A DNA stretch of 64,000 nucleotides from Thermohalobaculum sp039033215. Lineage in GTDB: Bacteria > Pseudomonadota > Alphaproteobacteria > Rhodobacterales > Rhodobacteraceae. Under the pieces are notes generated by a model. The model saw nothing but the letters and a program-made list of their open reading frames with translations. It was not told the DNA's origin and did not search any database. Shown piece by piece: positions 1 to 8,757 of this stretch; position 1 is the stretch's first letter; each line of letters begins with the position of its first letter. Made by a program: the position numbers and the translations under genes. Location of the stretch: assembly GCA_039033215.1 (NCBI GenBank), contig JBCCDA010000004.1, positions 24,499 through 88,498 of the forward strand. Reading direction: 5' to 3'.

Positions 1-21
1 ACATCGGCGGAGGGCCCCTGA
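1..21 (+). CDS. 3' end of an upstream gene (six codons only)
   Basis: The first frame reads six codons (TSAEGP) and then TGA at 19-21, which shares its last base with the ureE start codon. This TGATG junction is the same kind of coupling seen between the following urease genes, so it may be the end of another operon member. Too little is present to identify a product, and it could be chance. Confidence 0.25.
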   Translation, partial: TSAEGP

Positions 22-473
22 TGCTCTCCGCCATACTGGGTCTGAGCTCCCAGCAGACCTGGCACGACCGCGTCCATGCGGCGGAGCAGGCCGGACGGCT
101 GGAGGTCGTGCGGATCGCCCGGGTTGACGCCCCTCGGCGCCGGGTGCGCCTGGTGACCGACAAGGGCCGCGACGTAGCCCTGGCGCTGCCCCGGGATGCG
201 GTTTTGCAGGACGGCGCTGTCCTGCATGACGCCGGCGCGCTGATGATCATCGCGCGGATCGACGGCGGACCACGGTTACGGCTGCTGCCCGCCGACGCCT
301 CCGCGGGGCTTCGGCTGGGATATTTTTGCGGCAACCTCCACTGGAAAGCCGATTTCCGCGACGGGGCGATCGAGATCCACATGGATGGGCCGGAGGAGAC
401 ATACCGAGCTCGGCTCCGCGATGCCGAGAAGCTCTGCGCCTTCACGGTCACGCGGCTGGAGGCGGAGGAATGA
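21..473 (+). CDS. ureE: Urease accessory protein UreE (metallochaperone)
   Basis: This 150-aa protein matches the UreE family, the cytoplasmic chaperone that delivers nickel to apo-urease through UreG. The N-terminal half is the beta-rich peptide-binding-like domain. The C-terminal half carries the metal-binding region, with YFCGNLHW at about residues 100-107 in place of the usual Y-x-L-G-N-x-H signature. The C-terminus ends in acidic residues and lacks the His-rich tail found in some UreE proteins. A GGAGGG ribosome site lies just before the ATG at 21. The stop overlaps the ureF start as ATGA, so the two are coupled. Placing ureE and ureF ahead of the structural genes differs from the common ureDABCEFG order. 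Identification rests on the motif and on the operon. Confidence 0.88.
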   Translation: MLSAILGLSSQQTWHDRVHAAEQAGRLEVVRIARVDAPRRRVRLVTDKGRDVALALPRDAVLQDGAVLHDAGALMIIARIDGGPRLRLLPADASAGLRLGYFCGNLHWKADFRDGAIEIHMDGPEETYRARLRDAEKLCAFTVTRLEAEE

Positions 474-1120
474 CGGCCGATCTCCTGCGTGCCTTGCAAC
501 TCGCCGATAGCGGCTTTCCCTCGGGCGGTTTCGCGTATTCGTGGGGTTTGGAAGCGGCGGCGGAGAGCGGATATGTCACCCGGGCAAGCTTCGGCACGTG
601 GTTGGAGGCCGAGATGCTGGGCCGGTGGGCCGAGTTTGACCGGATCGTGCTCGCGGATGCCTACCGGGCAGATGACCCGTTGCTGGTCGACGCCGAAACG
701 GACCTGCTGTTCCTGGCGGAGCCGTTGCGAGCAAAGTCAGCAGAGGCCGGGCAGGCGTTCCTGTCTGCTCATGCCCGTTTGGGCGATCCGATCGCCATCC
801 GGTTCCGAAACGCTGTGCTTGACGGGGAAGCCGCCGGTCACCTGCCCGTGGCGCAAGGTGCGGTGTTTCGATCCATGGATGTCGACCTCGTGCTTGCTCT
901 GGCGGCGGCGGCCCATTCTGCGGCTCAGGGGCTGACCAGCGCTGCGGTGCGGCTTGGTCTGGTTGGTGCACTGGAGGGTCAGGCGGTCTTGCGCGATCTT
1001 CATCCCAGACTGGCCCCCGTCACGACACCGCCATCCGCTGGCGCCGTACCTGCCAGTTTCGCCCCGATCTCGGAAATCGCGATGATGCAGCCTGCCGACG
1101 GGCAGCTCTTCGCCAACTGA
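470..1120 (+). CDS. ureF: Urease accessory protein UreF
   Basis: This 216-aa helical protein is UreF, which joins UreD and UreG in the complex that activates urease by lysine carbamylation and nickel insertion. The N-terminus LLRALQLADSGFPSGGFAYS followed by WGLE is the family signature (usual form LLQLASPxLPVGAFSYSxGLE). I chose the ATG at 470 because it makes an ATGA overlap with ureE and begins at the conserved motif; the reading frame is open further upstream to 326, but that would lie inside ureE. The length is typical. ureAB follows after a 10-base gap with its own GAGGAG site. Confidence 0.9.
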   Translation: MTADLLRALQLADSGFPSGGFAYSWGLEAAAESGYVTRASFGTWLEAEMLGRWAEFDRIVLADAYRADDPLLVDAETDLLFLAEPLRAKSAEAGQAFLSAHARLGDPIAIRFRNAVLDGEAAGHLPVAQGAVFRSMDVDLVLALAAAAHSAAQGLTSAAVRLGLVGALEGQAVLRDLHPRLAPVTTPPSAGAVPASFAPISEIAMMQPADGQLFAN

Positions 1121-1130
1121 GGAGACGTCG

Positions 1131-1823
1131 ATGCAACTGACTCCGACCGAGAGGGATCGGCTGGTCATCTTCCAGGCGGCCGAGCTGGCGCGGCGCTACC
1201 GGACCGAGGGCGTGCGGCTCTCGCTGCCCGAGGCAAACGCCCTGATCGCCGACGAGATCCTGTTGGCCGCCCGCAAGGGGTTGGACCATCCCGCGCTTGT
1301 CTCCTTCGGCGGCACAGTTCTGGCCGCGGACGAGGTCGAGGCCGGGGTGCCGGAGATGCTGCGCATGATCTCGGTCGAGGTGTCGATGGCCGAGGGTACG
1401 AAGTTAGTCACCATCTTCGACCCGATCCCCCCGGGCGCCGACGCGGGCCCGGTCCCCGGCGAAGTCATCCCGCAGACTGGTGAGATCGAGCTGAACGCCG
1501 GTCGGGACGGCATCGAGATCGATGTGTTGAACACCGGTGACCGCTCGATCCAGGTGCGCAGCCACGCCCATTTCTTCGAGGTCAATCGGGCACTACGCTT
1601 CGATCGGACCAAGGCCTGGGGGATGCGCCTCGACCGGCCCTCAGGCGGCGGGGAACGCTTCGATCCTGGCATTGGGCGCCGCGTGCGGCTGGTACCCTAT
1701 GCAGGCACGCGGGAGATCCATGGCTTCTCCGGCCTCGCGGAGGGTCCCGCCGACGATCCGGCTATTCGCGACGCCGCCTTCCAGCGCGCGCGCGAGGGCG
1801 GTTACATGGATGACGTCTCATGA
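1131..1823 (+). CDS. ureAB: Urease gamma/beta subunit fusion (UreAB)
   Basis: One 230-aa chain contains both small urease subunits. Residues 1-100 are UreA-like (LTPTERDRLVIFQAAELARR, then EGTKLVTIFDPI). Residues about 109-204 are UreB-like (PGEVIPQTGEIELNAGRDG, NTGDRSIQVRSHAHFFEVNR, ALRFDR). The UreB signature SHYHFFE reads SHAHFFE here. A tail of about 26 residues follows. In most proteobacteria ureA and ureB are separate genes; fused forms are known from some actinobacteria and from Helicobacter. The start has a GAGGAG site, and the end overlaps ureC as ATGA. The structural genes lie between ureEF and ureGD, so all products are made from one message. Catalysis resides in UreC; this chain scaffolds the enzyme. 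Confidence 0.9.
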   Translation: MQLTPTERDRLVIFQAAELARRYRTEGVRLSLPEANALIADEILLAARKGLDHPALVSFGGTVLAADEVEAGVPEMLRMISVEVSMAEGTKLVTIFDPIPPGADAGPVPGEVIPQTGEIELNAGRDGIEIDVLNTGDRSIQVRSHAHFFEVNRALRFDRTKAWGMRLDRPSGGGERFDPGIGRRVRLVPYAGTREIHGFSGLAEGPADDPAIRDAAFQRAREGGYMDDVS

Positions 1824-3523
1824 AGATGGACCGCGCCCAGTATGCCCGCCTCTATGGCCCCACCACCGGCGACATGGTCCGGTTGGGCGATACCTCGCTG
1901 CTGGCGGAGGTCGAGGGCGACCATGCCCATCCCGGCGACGAGCTGACCACCGGTGCGGGCAAGGCCATGCGCGACGGCGAGGGTTTTCGCACCCGTGGTA
2001 CCGACGCCAACAATGCGCTGGATCTGGTCGTGCACAACGCGATGATCATCGATCCGGTGCTGGGCATCATCAAGGGCGATATCGGTGTGCGTCGCGGGCG
2101 CATCGTGGGCGTTGGCAAGGCAGGCAATCCGGAGATCATGGCGGGCGTGACGCCGGGGCTCGACACGGGGCCGAACACCACGATCATGCACGGCGACCAG
2201 ATGATCGTGACCCCCGGCGTGATCGAGGCGCACGCGCACTTCCTGTCGCCGGAGCAAGCCCACCACGCACTGGCGGGCGGCTGCACCACCATGATCGGGA
2301 TGAGCCCGGGTCCACACTTTGACGTCTCGTGTTCGGGCCCGCATACGCTGGGGCGGCTGATCCAGGCCTGCGATGAGTACCCGATCAACTTTGGCTTCCT
2401 GGGACGTGGGTCCTCGGACCCCGAGGCGGTCACCGAAAGCGTTGCGGGCGGGGCGCTGGGCGTGAAGATCCACGAGGATTTTGGCGCCTCTCCCGCCGTG
2501 ATCGATGGCTGCCTGCGCGCGGCGGACGCCTCGGACTTCTCGGTCCACATCCACACCGACACGATAAACGAGTTCGGCTTCTACCAGGACACCATGGCCG
2601 CCGTCGCCGACCGCACCATCCATATGTACCACACCGAGGGCGCGGGCGGTGGGCATGCGCCCGACATCCTGGCGGTGAACGGGTTTGCCAACGTGCTGCC
2701 GTCCTCGACCAACCCCACCAATCCCTTCACGCCCGCGGCGTTGGAGGAAGGGGTGCCGATGACCATGCTCGCCCACATGATGAGCTATGAGCTGCCCGAG
2801 GACGTGGCCTTCGCCGAGGCGCGTATTCGCCCGCAGACCATGGTGGCCGAGGACTTCCTGCACGATATGGGCGCGATCTCGATCTTCGCGACGGATACAC
2901 AGGGGATGGGACGCCTGGCCGAGAACATGACCAAGGCGTTCCAGCTCGCCTCGATCATGAAGGACCGCATCGGGCGCCTGCCCGAAGAGGCAACCGCCCG
3001 CGCCGACAACGAACGGATCCTGCGCTACATGGCCAAGCTGACGATCAACCCGGCAATCGCGGCGGGGATAGACGGGCATGTGGGCTCGATCGAGCCGGGC
3101 AAGATGGCCGATCTGGTGTTCTGGCGTCGTGACCACTTTGGGGCCAAGCCGCAAATGGTGGTGAAATCCGGCGAGATCGTCTGGTCGGTGATGGGCGACG
3201 GCAACGGCAGCTTCATAGGGGCCGAACCGCTGATCCACCGCCCCATGTGGGGCTCGCTGGGCACGGTCAAGCACAAGATCGGGGTAACCTTCGCCAGCCA
3301 GCTCGCCATCGACAACGACGTCGTCGGGCGCCTGGGCGTGCAGAAGGAGATCCTGCCCATCACCTCAGTCCGTGCCCTGGGCAAAAAGCACATGATCCGC
3401 AACGATACCTGTCCCGACATCGCCGTCGACCCCGCGACGTTCGAGGTGCGGGCCGACGGCACGCTGCTCCACGCCGAGGCCGCCACGCGCGTGCCGTTGG
3501 CGCGCAGCCACTTCCTGCGATGA
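1820..3523 (+). CDS. ureC: Urease alpha (catalytic) subunit, divergent type
   Basis: This 567-aa protein is the nickel amidohydrolase that splits urea to ammonia and carbamate. By eye alignment the key residues are present: metal ligands H138 and H140, the lysine to be carbamylated K216 (GVKIHEDFG), H218, H245 (HIHTDT), H271 (HTEGAGGGHAPD), catalytic-acid His H319, R335 and ligand D359. The flap motif MVCHHLD reads MLAHMMS, so the conserved flap cysteine is alanine and the second histidine is methionine. The segment after TTMIG, normally GGGTGPATGTNATT, is replaced and shortened (MSPGPHFDVSCSGPH). Length is normal. In Klebsiella urease, replacing the flap Cys by Ala leaves an active enzyme, so this is probably functional but belongs to a distant branch. 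Confidence 0.9.
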   Translation: MKMDRAQYARLYGPTTGDMVRLGDTSLLAEVEGDHAHPGDELTTGAGKAMRDGEGFRTRGTDANNALDLVVHNAMIIDPVLGIIKGDIGVRRGRIVGVGKAGNPEIMAGVTPGLDTGPNTTIMHGDQMIVTPGVIEAHAHFLSPEQAHHALAGGCTTMIGMSPGPHFDVSCSGPHTLGRLIQACDEYPINFGFLGRGSSDPEAVTESVAGGALGVKIHEDFGASPAVIDGCLRAADASDFSVHIHTDTINEFGFYQDTMAAVADRTIHMYHTEGAGGGHAPDILAVNGFANVLPSSTNPTNPFTPAALEEGVPMTMLAHMMSYELPEDVAFAEARIRPQTMVAEDFLHDMGAISIFATDTQGMGRLAENMTKAFQLASIMKDRIGRLPEEATARADNERILRYMAKLTINPAIAAGIDGHVGSIEPGKMADLVFWRRDHFGAKPQMVVKSGEIVWSVMGDGNGSFIGAEPLIHRPMWGSLGTVKHKIGVTFASQLAIDNDVVGRLGVQKEILPITSVRALGKKHMIRNDTCPDIAVDPATFEVRADGTLLHAEAATRVPLARSHFLR

Positions 3524-3533
3524 GGCGGCCGAC

Positions 3534-4139
3534 ATGACCGCGGCACGTGTTGGCATCGGCGGGCCCGTAGGTTCGGGCAAGACGGCGCTGATCGAGCGTC
3601 TGCTGGAGCATTTTGCCGAAGACGGGACCGAGGCCGCCGTGATTACCAACGACCTGGTCACGGACGAGGATGCCGAGCGCCTTCGCCGGAGCGGGCGCCT
3701 GCCGCCCGAACGCATCCTCGCGGTGCAGGCCGGGGCTTGTCCGCACACGGTGATCCGCGAGGATCCGACGCCCAACCTCGCCGCCGCCGACCGGCTGGAC
3801 CGCCAGTTCCCGGATCTGGATCTGCTGCTGCTGGAAAGCGGCGGCGACAACCTGGCCTCCACGTTCTCGTTGGATCTGGTCGATTGGTGGATGTTCGTGA
3901 TCGACGTCTCGGGGGGCGATGACATCCCCCGAAAGCGTGGGCCCGGCGTGATCAAGAGCGACCTGCTGGTCATCAACAAGACCGACCTCGCCCCGCACGT
4001 CGGCGTCAACCTCGAAACAATGTTTGCCGAAGCGGCGCGCGTGCGCAGCGACGCCCCGGTCCTGGGCACGAACTGCCGCGTCGGAGAGGGGATCGCCGCG
4101 GTTGTCGCCGAGATCCGGGCCGCTGTCCTCTTTCGATGA
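3534..4139 (+). CDS. ureG: Urease accessory GTPase UreG
   Basis: UreG is the SIMIBI-class GTPase that powers nickel insertion into urease. The 201-aa sequence has the P-loop GGPVGSGKT (residues 9-17), the nickel-binding Cys-Pro-His motif at 69-71 inside AGACPHTVIRED, the strongly conserved ESGGDNLASTFS, and the guanine-specificity motif NKTDL. No His-rich N-terminal extension is present, so the protein is the short bacterial form. It starts 10 bases after ureC and overlaps ureD as ATGA, keeping it in the operon. The intact CPH motif supports the view that the divergent UreC here is a genuine nickel urease and not a relic. Confidence 0.93.
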   Translation: MTAARVGIGGPVGSGKTALIERLLEHFAEDGTEAAVITNDLVTDEDAERLRRSGRLPPERILAVQAGACPHTVIREDPTPNLAAADRLDRQFPDLDLLLLESGGDNLASTFSLDLVDWWMFVIDVSGGDDIPRKRGPGVIKSDLLVINKTDLAPHVGVNLETMFAEAARVRSDAPVLGTNCRVGEGIAAVVAEIRAAVLFR

Positions 4140-4936
4140 ATGCGCCCCTGGACATGCGGTTGGCGATGCCTTCGCTGGATCTGACAATCGCCCTGGGTGC
4201 CGACGGCGCCAGCCGTCTCGCCCGGCGGCGGGTGGCCTATCCCTGGTCCGTGGGCCGTGGTTACCCGGGTAAGCCGGGGGAGCCGCTGACTGTCATCCCC
4301 CAGGTCGCAGGCGCGGGCTTGCTGGCCGGGGACCATGTCTTGCAGCGGATCCACGTTGCCCAGGACGCAGCACTCCGCCTGCAGAGCGCCGGGGCCATGC
4401 TGACCTACGGCACGCCTGGAGGTCCCGCCTGCCGAACGGACTGGGCGCTCGACGTCGAGGCAGGGGCCCGGGCGTTCGTGATCTCGGAACCCTACGTGTT
4501 GTTTCCCGATGCGGGCCTGAGGCTGCGCCAGACCATCACGATTTCTCCTGGTGCACGAGTCGTTGCCTGTGAGGGCATGGTCTCTGCCCCGGGGGCGAGC
4601 ACCTCCGAGTGGCAGACCGAGACCTTGGTCCAGCGCCCAGACGGCACACTGCTGTTTCGGGATCGTCAGCGGGCCAGCGCAGAGATGTTGGCCACAAATG
4701 CGGGTCTGCCGGGTGGATGGACCGCCTTTGGCACGGTCTTGGTACTGACCCCGGACGCGCAGCGGATGCGGGCGGTGATCGAGGCTACTGTGCGCGCCAC
4801 AACCTCCCCGGCTTCCGTTGGCGTGGCGCCCTTGCCGCGCGGCCTCGGCGTCTGCGCCCGGATCGCAGCACCGGACGGGCAAACACTACGCGACGCCCTG
4901 TTCGGGATGTCGTCAGCTGCGCTGCTCTGCGCCTAG
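4136..4936 (+). CDS. ureD: Urease accessory protein UreD
   Basis: This 266-aa protein fits UreD (UreH), the scaffold that binds apo-urease and forms a channel with UreF and UreG for nickel transfer. Supporting segments are the N-terminal RRVAYPWSVGRGYP, the GAGLLAGDHV block (usual GGGxxGGD), and the WALDVEAGARAFVISEPYVLF region. It is the last gene of the operon and overlaps ureG by the ATGA junction. UreD often opens urease operons, so its terminal position is a feature of this arrangement. A hairpin at 5110-5144 lies between it and the convergent ilvC. No urea transporter gene is visible in the window. Confidence 0.85.
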   Translation: MNAPLDMRLAMPSLDLTIALGADGASRLARRRVAYPWSVGRGYPGKPGEPLTVIPQVAGAGLLAGDHVLQRIHVAQDAALRLQSAGAMLTYGTPGGPACRTDWALDVEAGARAFVISEPYVLFPDAGLRLRQTITISPGARVVACEGMVSAPGASTSEWQTETLVQRPDGTLLFRDRQRASAEMLATNAGLPGGWTAFGTVLVLTPDAQRMRAVIEATVRATTSPASVGVAPLPRGLGVCARIAAPDGQTLRDALFGMSSAALLCA

Positions 4937-5109
4937 CCACATAGTCGCTATGTTCTTCGGCGATGTCTGCCGCCCAGATCTCGTTCGGACGGACCACCTG
5001 CGTACTGCGCAGCAGATACGCACGGCTTTGAGGCCCCTTCGCCGCTCAGCGAACGCCGGTCATGGAGGTTTTGGCCCCTCTCAAAGACCGCACCGCGATC
5101 ATAGCAGTA

Positions 5110-5144
5110 CCCGCTCAACCGACAGGTTCTGTCGGCTGAGCGGG
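5110..5144. terminator. Bidirectional hairpin between ureD and ilvC
   Basis: A 16-bp stem with one mismatch (arms 5110-5125 and 5129-5144, loop GTT) sits between the convergent ureD and ilvC genes. There is no clear T-run on either side, so it may work with Rho or as an RNA-stabilising hairpin. The rest of the 230-base gap shows no gene. Confidence 0.6.
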
Positions 5145-5166
5145 ATGGGTGTCAGGTAGCTGGTTC

Positions 5167-6189
5167 TCAGTTCTTCGCCTTGTCCACCAGCTGGTTCTCG
5201 GCGATCCACGGCATCATGGCGCGCAGCTTCTTGCCCACTTCCTCGATCTGGTGGGCGTCGTTGTTGCGGCGGATGGCCTTGAACATCGGCAGGCCGGCCT
5301 TGTACTCGCGCATCCACTCGCTGACGAACTTGCCGTCCTGGATGTCTTTGAGGACCGATTTCATCCGCGCCTTCGTCTCGTCATAGGGCAGGATCTGCGG
5401 GCCGGAGTGATACTCGCCGAACTCTGCCGTGTTCGAGATCGAGTAGTTCATGTTCGCGATGCCGCCTTCGTAGATCAGGTCCACGATCAGCTTCACCTCG
5501 TGCAGGCACTCGAAATAGGCCATCTCGGGCTCGTATCCGGCCTCGACCAGCGTCTCGAAGCCCATGCGGATCAGCTCGACCAGGCCGCCGCACAGCACCG
5601 CCTGCTCACCGAAGAGATCCGTCTCACACTCTTCCTTGAAATCCGTCTCGATGATGCCCGACCGGCCGCCGCCGATGGCCGAGCAATAGGACAGCCCGAT
5701 CTCCAGCGCGCGGCCCGAGGCATCGTTATGGACAGCCACGAGGCACGGCACACCGCCGCCCTTGGTGAACTCGCCGCGGACGGTGTGGCCCGGGCCCTTG
5801 GGCGCCATCATGATGACGTCGACGCCGGGCTTGGCTTCGATCAGCCCGAAGTGCACGTTCAGACCGTGAGCGAAGGCGATTGCGGCCCCCTCGCGCAGAT
5901 TGTCGTGGATATGCGCATAATACGTCTCGGCCTGCAGCTCGTCCGGCATGGCCATCATCATCACGTCGCACCAGGCTGCCGCTTCGGCGATCCCCATCAC
6001 CTGCAGCCCCTCGGCCTCGGCCTTCGCGGCGGATGGTGAGCCCGGGCGCAGCGCCGCGGTCACGTTCTTCACCCCGCTGTCACGCATGTTGAGCGCGTGC
6101 GCATGGCCTTGCGAGCCATAGCCAACCACGGCCACGTTCTTGTCCTTGATCAGATTGATGTCGCAGTCGCGGTCATAGTAGACGCGCAT
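5167..6189 (-). CDS. ilvC: Ketol-acid reductoisomerase (class I)
   Basis: IlvC performs the second step of valine, leucine and isoleucine synthesis, an Mg-dependent alkyl shift followed by NADPH reduction of acetolactate or acetohydroxybutyrate. The 340-aa product is the short class I form. The Rossmann motif GYGSQGHAHA spans residues 23-32. I placed the start at 6189 (MRVYYDRDCDIN), where homologues begin and where a GGGAGAGGG ribosome site precedes; the open frame extends to 6330 without support. It lies about 2 kb downstream of ilvH on the same strand, separated by a divergently oriented gene, so it probably has its own promoter. Confidence 0.96.
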   Translation of the reverse strand: MRVYYDRDCDINLIKDKNVAVVGYGSQGHAHALNMRDSGVKNVTAALRPGSPSAAKAEAEGLQVMGIAEAAAWCDVMMMAMPDELQAETYYAHIHDNLREGAAIAFAHGLNVHFGLIEAKPGVDVIMMAPKGPGHTVRGEFTKGGGVPCLVAVHNDASGRALEIGLSYCSAIGGGRSGIIETDFKEECETDLFGEQAVLCGGLVELIRMGFETLVEAGYEPEMAYFECLHEVKLIVDLIYEGGIANMNYSISNTAEFGEYHSGPQILPYDETKARMKSVLKDIQDGKFVSEWMREYKAGLPMFKAIRRNNDAHQIEEVGKKLRAMMPWIAENQLVDKAKN

Positions 6190-6374
6190 GTCCCTCTCCC
6201 TTGTTCCTTGGCGGTGTCTTGAGATCGCGGCGTGGTTAGAGGAGCCTCGGCGACAAGTCCAGCGGCTTTCAAACACCTGCAACCTTGCCGTCATGGAACT
6301 GAAACGCGATCGCCAAAGGACCGTTATCAACTCACGGTAGCTGACCCCTTCTGTCCAGAACGGGAGATCCTGCC

Positions 6375-7736
6375 ATGAAGTTCACGATGCTCACTGTTGC
6401 GGCCGCTCTGCTGGCGACAACGGCGCTTGCCGATGCAACCAAGGTCACGGCCACCCTGAAGGGCCACGCGATCCTGCCCGCGCAGACCTTCGCGGTGCCA
6501 CCCGTCGATGCGCCGCAGGCGTTCACGGTATCCGGGCGGTTCACCCAGCCCGGCAATGCCCGCAACGAGGTGCTCTATTCGCACGAGGGTCGTACCTGGA
6601 TCGGCACGGGCGAGAACGAGCGGCGTGCCACCGGCCTCGCGCTTCCGTTCGTGGGTCAGCCCGTGCAGGGGCTTTCGGGCGTTAAGCACATTGGGGGTGG
6701 GGTATACTGGGCACTGAGCGACAATGGGTTCGGGAACAAGGCGAACTCGGCCGATACCATGCTGATGGCGCACAAGATCCGCCCGAACTGGGAGACCGGC
6801 AAGGTCGAGATGCTGGAGACCGTCTTCCTCAGCGATCCCGGCAAGGTGCTGCCCTTCCGCATCACCACCGAGTTCACCGAGAGCCGATATCTGACCGGAT
6901 CCGACTTCGACATCGAGTCGATCCAGCCGGTGGGCGACATGCTGTTCTTCGGCGATGAGTTCGGACCGTACGTCTTTGCGACCAACATGGCGGGCGAGGT
7001 CCAGTTCATCACCGAGACGTACCTCGGTGACCGAAAGCTCGTCTCCCCCGATCACCCCGGCCTGAAGCTGCCGAACCTGCCGGGCGAGGTTGTCTTCGAT
7101 GTCCGCCGCTCGCGCGGATACGAGGGGATGGCCCAATCGCCGGATGGCACGAAGCTCTACCCCCTGATCGAGGGGCCGATCTGGGACGCCGAGGTGGGCG
7201 CGATCGAGACCATGGAGAGCGGTCAGGCCTTCCTGCGGATGCTGGAGTTCAGCGTCGCCGACATGGCATGGACCGCGAACAACTGGATGTATCTGCTCGA
7301 GGATCCTGGCCACGCGATCGGCGATTTCAACATGATCTCCGAGACGCGCGGGCTGGTGATCGAGCGCGATGGCAACGAAGGGGTGCCGGAGCTTGCCTGC
7401 GCCGAGGGCGCCACGGACGAGACCAATTGCTTCGCCCGCCCGGCCGCGTTCAAGCGCGTCTACCTGATCGAGATCGGCGCGCCCGGGACACCTGTCCGGA
7501 AGCTCGCCTATGTGGATCTCATGGACATCGAGGACCCGGACGGAGTGGCGCGCATCGGCGGCAAGGACGGCAAGTTCACCTTCCCGATGGTGACCATCGA
7601 GGATGTCGACATGGTCGATGCCGAGCACATCATCGTTGGCAACGACAACAATCTGCCGTTCTCCTCGGGCCGCACGATTGGCGAGGCCGATGCGAACGAA
7701 TGGATCCTGCTGCATGTCGGCGACATGCTGAAGTGA
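6375..7736 (+). CDS. Secreted esterase-like/phytase-like domain protein
   Basis: The 453-aa product begins with a signal peptide (MKFTMLTVAAALLATTALA), so it is exported to the periplasm or beyond. The body resembles the phytase-like (esterase-like activity of phytase) domain family: a beta-propeller-like chain with GLSGVKHIGGGVYWALSDNG, ESIQPVGDMLFFGDEFGP, YEGMAQSPDG and VGNDNNLPFSSGR blocks, and acidic clusters that could bind metal. Start choice is supported by GGGAG before the ATG at 6375. The true substrate in this family is usually unknown, and phytate hydrolysis should not be assumed. It is transcribed away from ilvC and followed by two strong hairpins. Confidence 0.8.
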   Translation: MKFTMLTVAAALLATTALADATKVTATLKGHAILPAQTFAVPPVDAPQAFTVSGRFTQPGNARNEVLYSHEGRTWIGTGENERRATGLALPFVGQPVQGLSGVKHIGGGVYWALSDNGFGNKANSADTMLMAHKIRPNWETGKVEMLETVFLSDPGKVLPFRITTEFTESRYLTGSDFDIESIQPVGDMLFFGDEFGPYVFATNMAGEVQFITETYLGDRKLVSPDHPGLKLPNLPGEVVFDVRRSRGYEGMAQSPDGTKLYPLIEGPIWDAEVGAIETMESGQAFLRMLEFSVADMAWTANNWMYLLEDPGHAIGDFNMISETRGLVIERDGNEGVPELACAEGATDETNCFARPAAFKRVYLIEIGAPGTPVRKLAYVDLMDIEDPDGVARIGGKDGKFTFPMVTIEDVDMVDAEHIIVGNDNNLPFSSGRTIGEADANEWILLHVGDMLK

Positions 7737-7760
7737 CAGCTGGTCGGTCCGGATGGCGTT

Positions 7761-7799
7761 GGGGCCCGTGCCGGGCCCCGGCGAGAGCTCTGCTCTCGC
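7761..7799 (+). terminator. Two tandem perfect hairpins after the phytase-like gene
   Basis: GGGGCCCG (7761-7768) pairs perfectly with CGGGCCCC (7772-7779). Immediately after, GCGAGAGC (7781-7788) pairs perfectly with GCTCTCGC (7792-7799). Both loops are three bases. They lie 24 bases past the stop codon and fit a transcription end, although no T-run follows. Confidence 0.6.
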
Positions 7800-8238
7800 G
7801 CTCTCGAGGTACTTCTGGCCAGATGAAGAGCAGCGGGCGGGGAGGGCAAGATCGTCGCGCGTGTACTCCGCGACTGTGGCGCGCCGTGCTCGTCAGAATC
7901 TGTTTGGGGTTTTAATCGAATTTAAAGGACTTTTGACTAGTTCTTCGTCCCGCATGCACCGGGTGGGTCGGCAGATCCCGGCACCCGGAGGTTGACCAGG
8001 CGGCAGCAGTCAGATGCGTCGCTGGTGCCAGGCCCTTCCGGGGCCCGGTCCGAAAAGTCCAGGTGGCCGCGCGGTTCACCGATTTCGCTCCCGGATCCCG
8101 TGCCCGCACGGTTCCAGATCCGACCAGCCGCATCGCCAACCGGTCGGTACAGCGGCGCCTGAGCTTCCCAGACATTCCAGGACCGCTTTCAGCACCATGG
8201 ATGGTCTTGTCATGCCTGGTGCCAGAGGGATTGAGCCT
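7800..8238. other. Non-coding gap, no gene recognised
   Basis: About 440 bases between the hairpins and the convergent lipoprotein gene. Short open frames exist on both strands, but none has a ribosome site with a recognisable product. A locally AT-richer stretch lies near 7905-7945, which is unusual in this window. Confidence 0.4.
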
Positions 8239-8757
8239 TCAACCCACGCTCTCGTTCAGGATCAGCTGCTCCCAGAGCTTGCGCGAACAGACGTTCTGCG
8301 GCTGGCTCTCGTCGGGGTTCGCGACCAGACCCAGCCGCAACATCTCGGACGTCACGGCCATCGCCATGAAGTTCGGCAGATCGCGGGCGGTGATGCCGGC
8401 CTCCGCGTCCTCGGGGCCGAAGGCTGGTTGCTCCGCGCGGTCGATCGGGAAGTTGTAGCGTCGCAATTCCTGCGGGTTGCACTTGCCGTCCTCCGGGGTC
8501 AGCCGGATCGCGGCATCGTCCATTGGCGAGCCATCGCGGGTCTGGTCGATTGCGAAGATGACCGAGGTTGCACCGCCAGGGTCGGGCTGCACGGCCATAT
8601 AGATCTCGGGGATGTTCGGCCGGCGCGGCGCTGTGGCCTCGGGGGCCGGTGTGGCCGGGACCTCGGCTGCAGGGGCGGCTTGTTCCGGGGCACTGTCCTT
8701 CTCGACGCAGGCGCCCAGAACCAAAGCGGCCGCGAGCAGCGGCGCCGCCGGCCTCAT
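8239..8757 (-). CDS. Putative lipoprotein of unknown function next to ilvH
   Basis: The 172-aa protein starts MRPAAPLLAAALVLGAC, a lipoprotein signal with a lipobox LGAC at residues 14-17, so it should be anchored to a membrane facing the periplasm. An Ala/Pro/Glu-rich linker (about 20-45) precedes a compact C-terminal region with two cysteines (GKCNPQ and NVCSRK) that could form a disulfide. I do not recognise a family. Its ATG overlaps the ilvH stop as ATGA, so it is translated from the same message as ilvH, but nothing ties it to amino acid synthesis. Confidence 0.7.
   Translation of the reverse strand: MRPAAPLLAAALVLGACVEKDSAPEQAAPAAEVPATPAPEATAPRRPNIPEIYMAVQPDPGGATSVIFAIDQTRDGSPMDDAAIRLTPEDGKCNPQELRRYNFPIDRAEQPAFGPEDAEAGITARDLPNFMAMAVTSEMLRLGLVANPDESQPQNVCSRKLWEQLILNESVG

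Noticed and set aside
1802..3274. 490-codon open frame antisense to ureC
   Set aside because: It mirrors ureC codons in GC-rich DNA, has no recognisable domain and no ribosome site; ureC is unambiguous.
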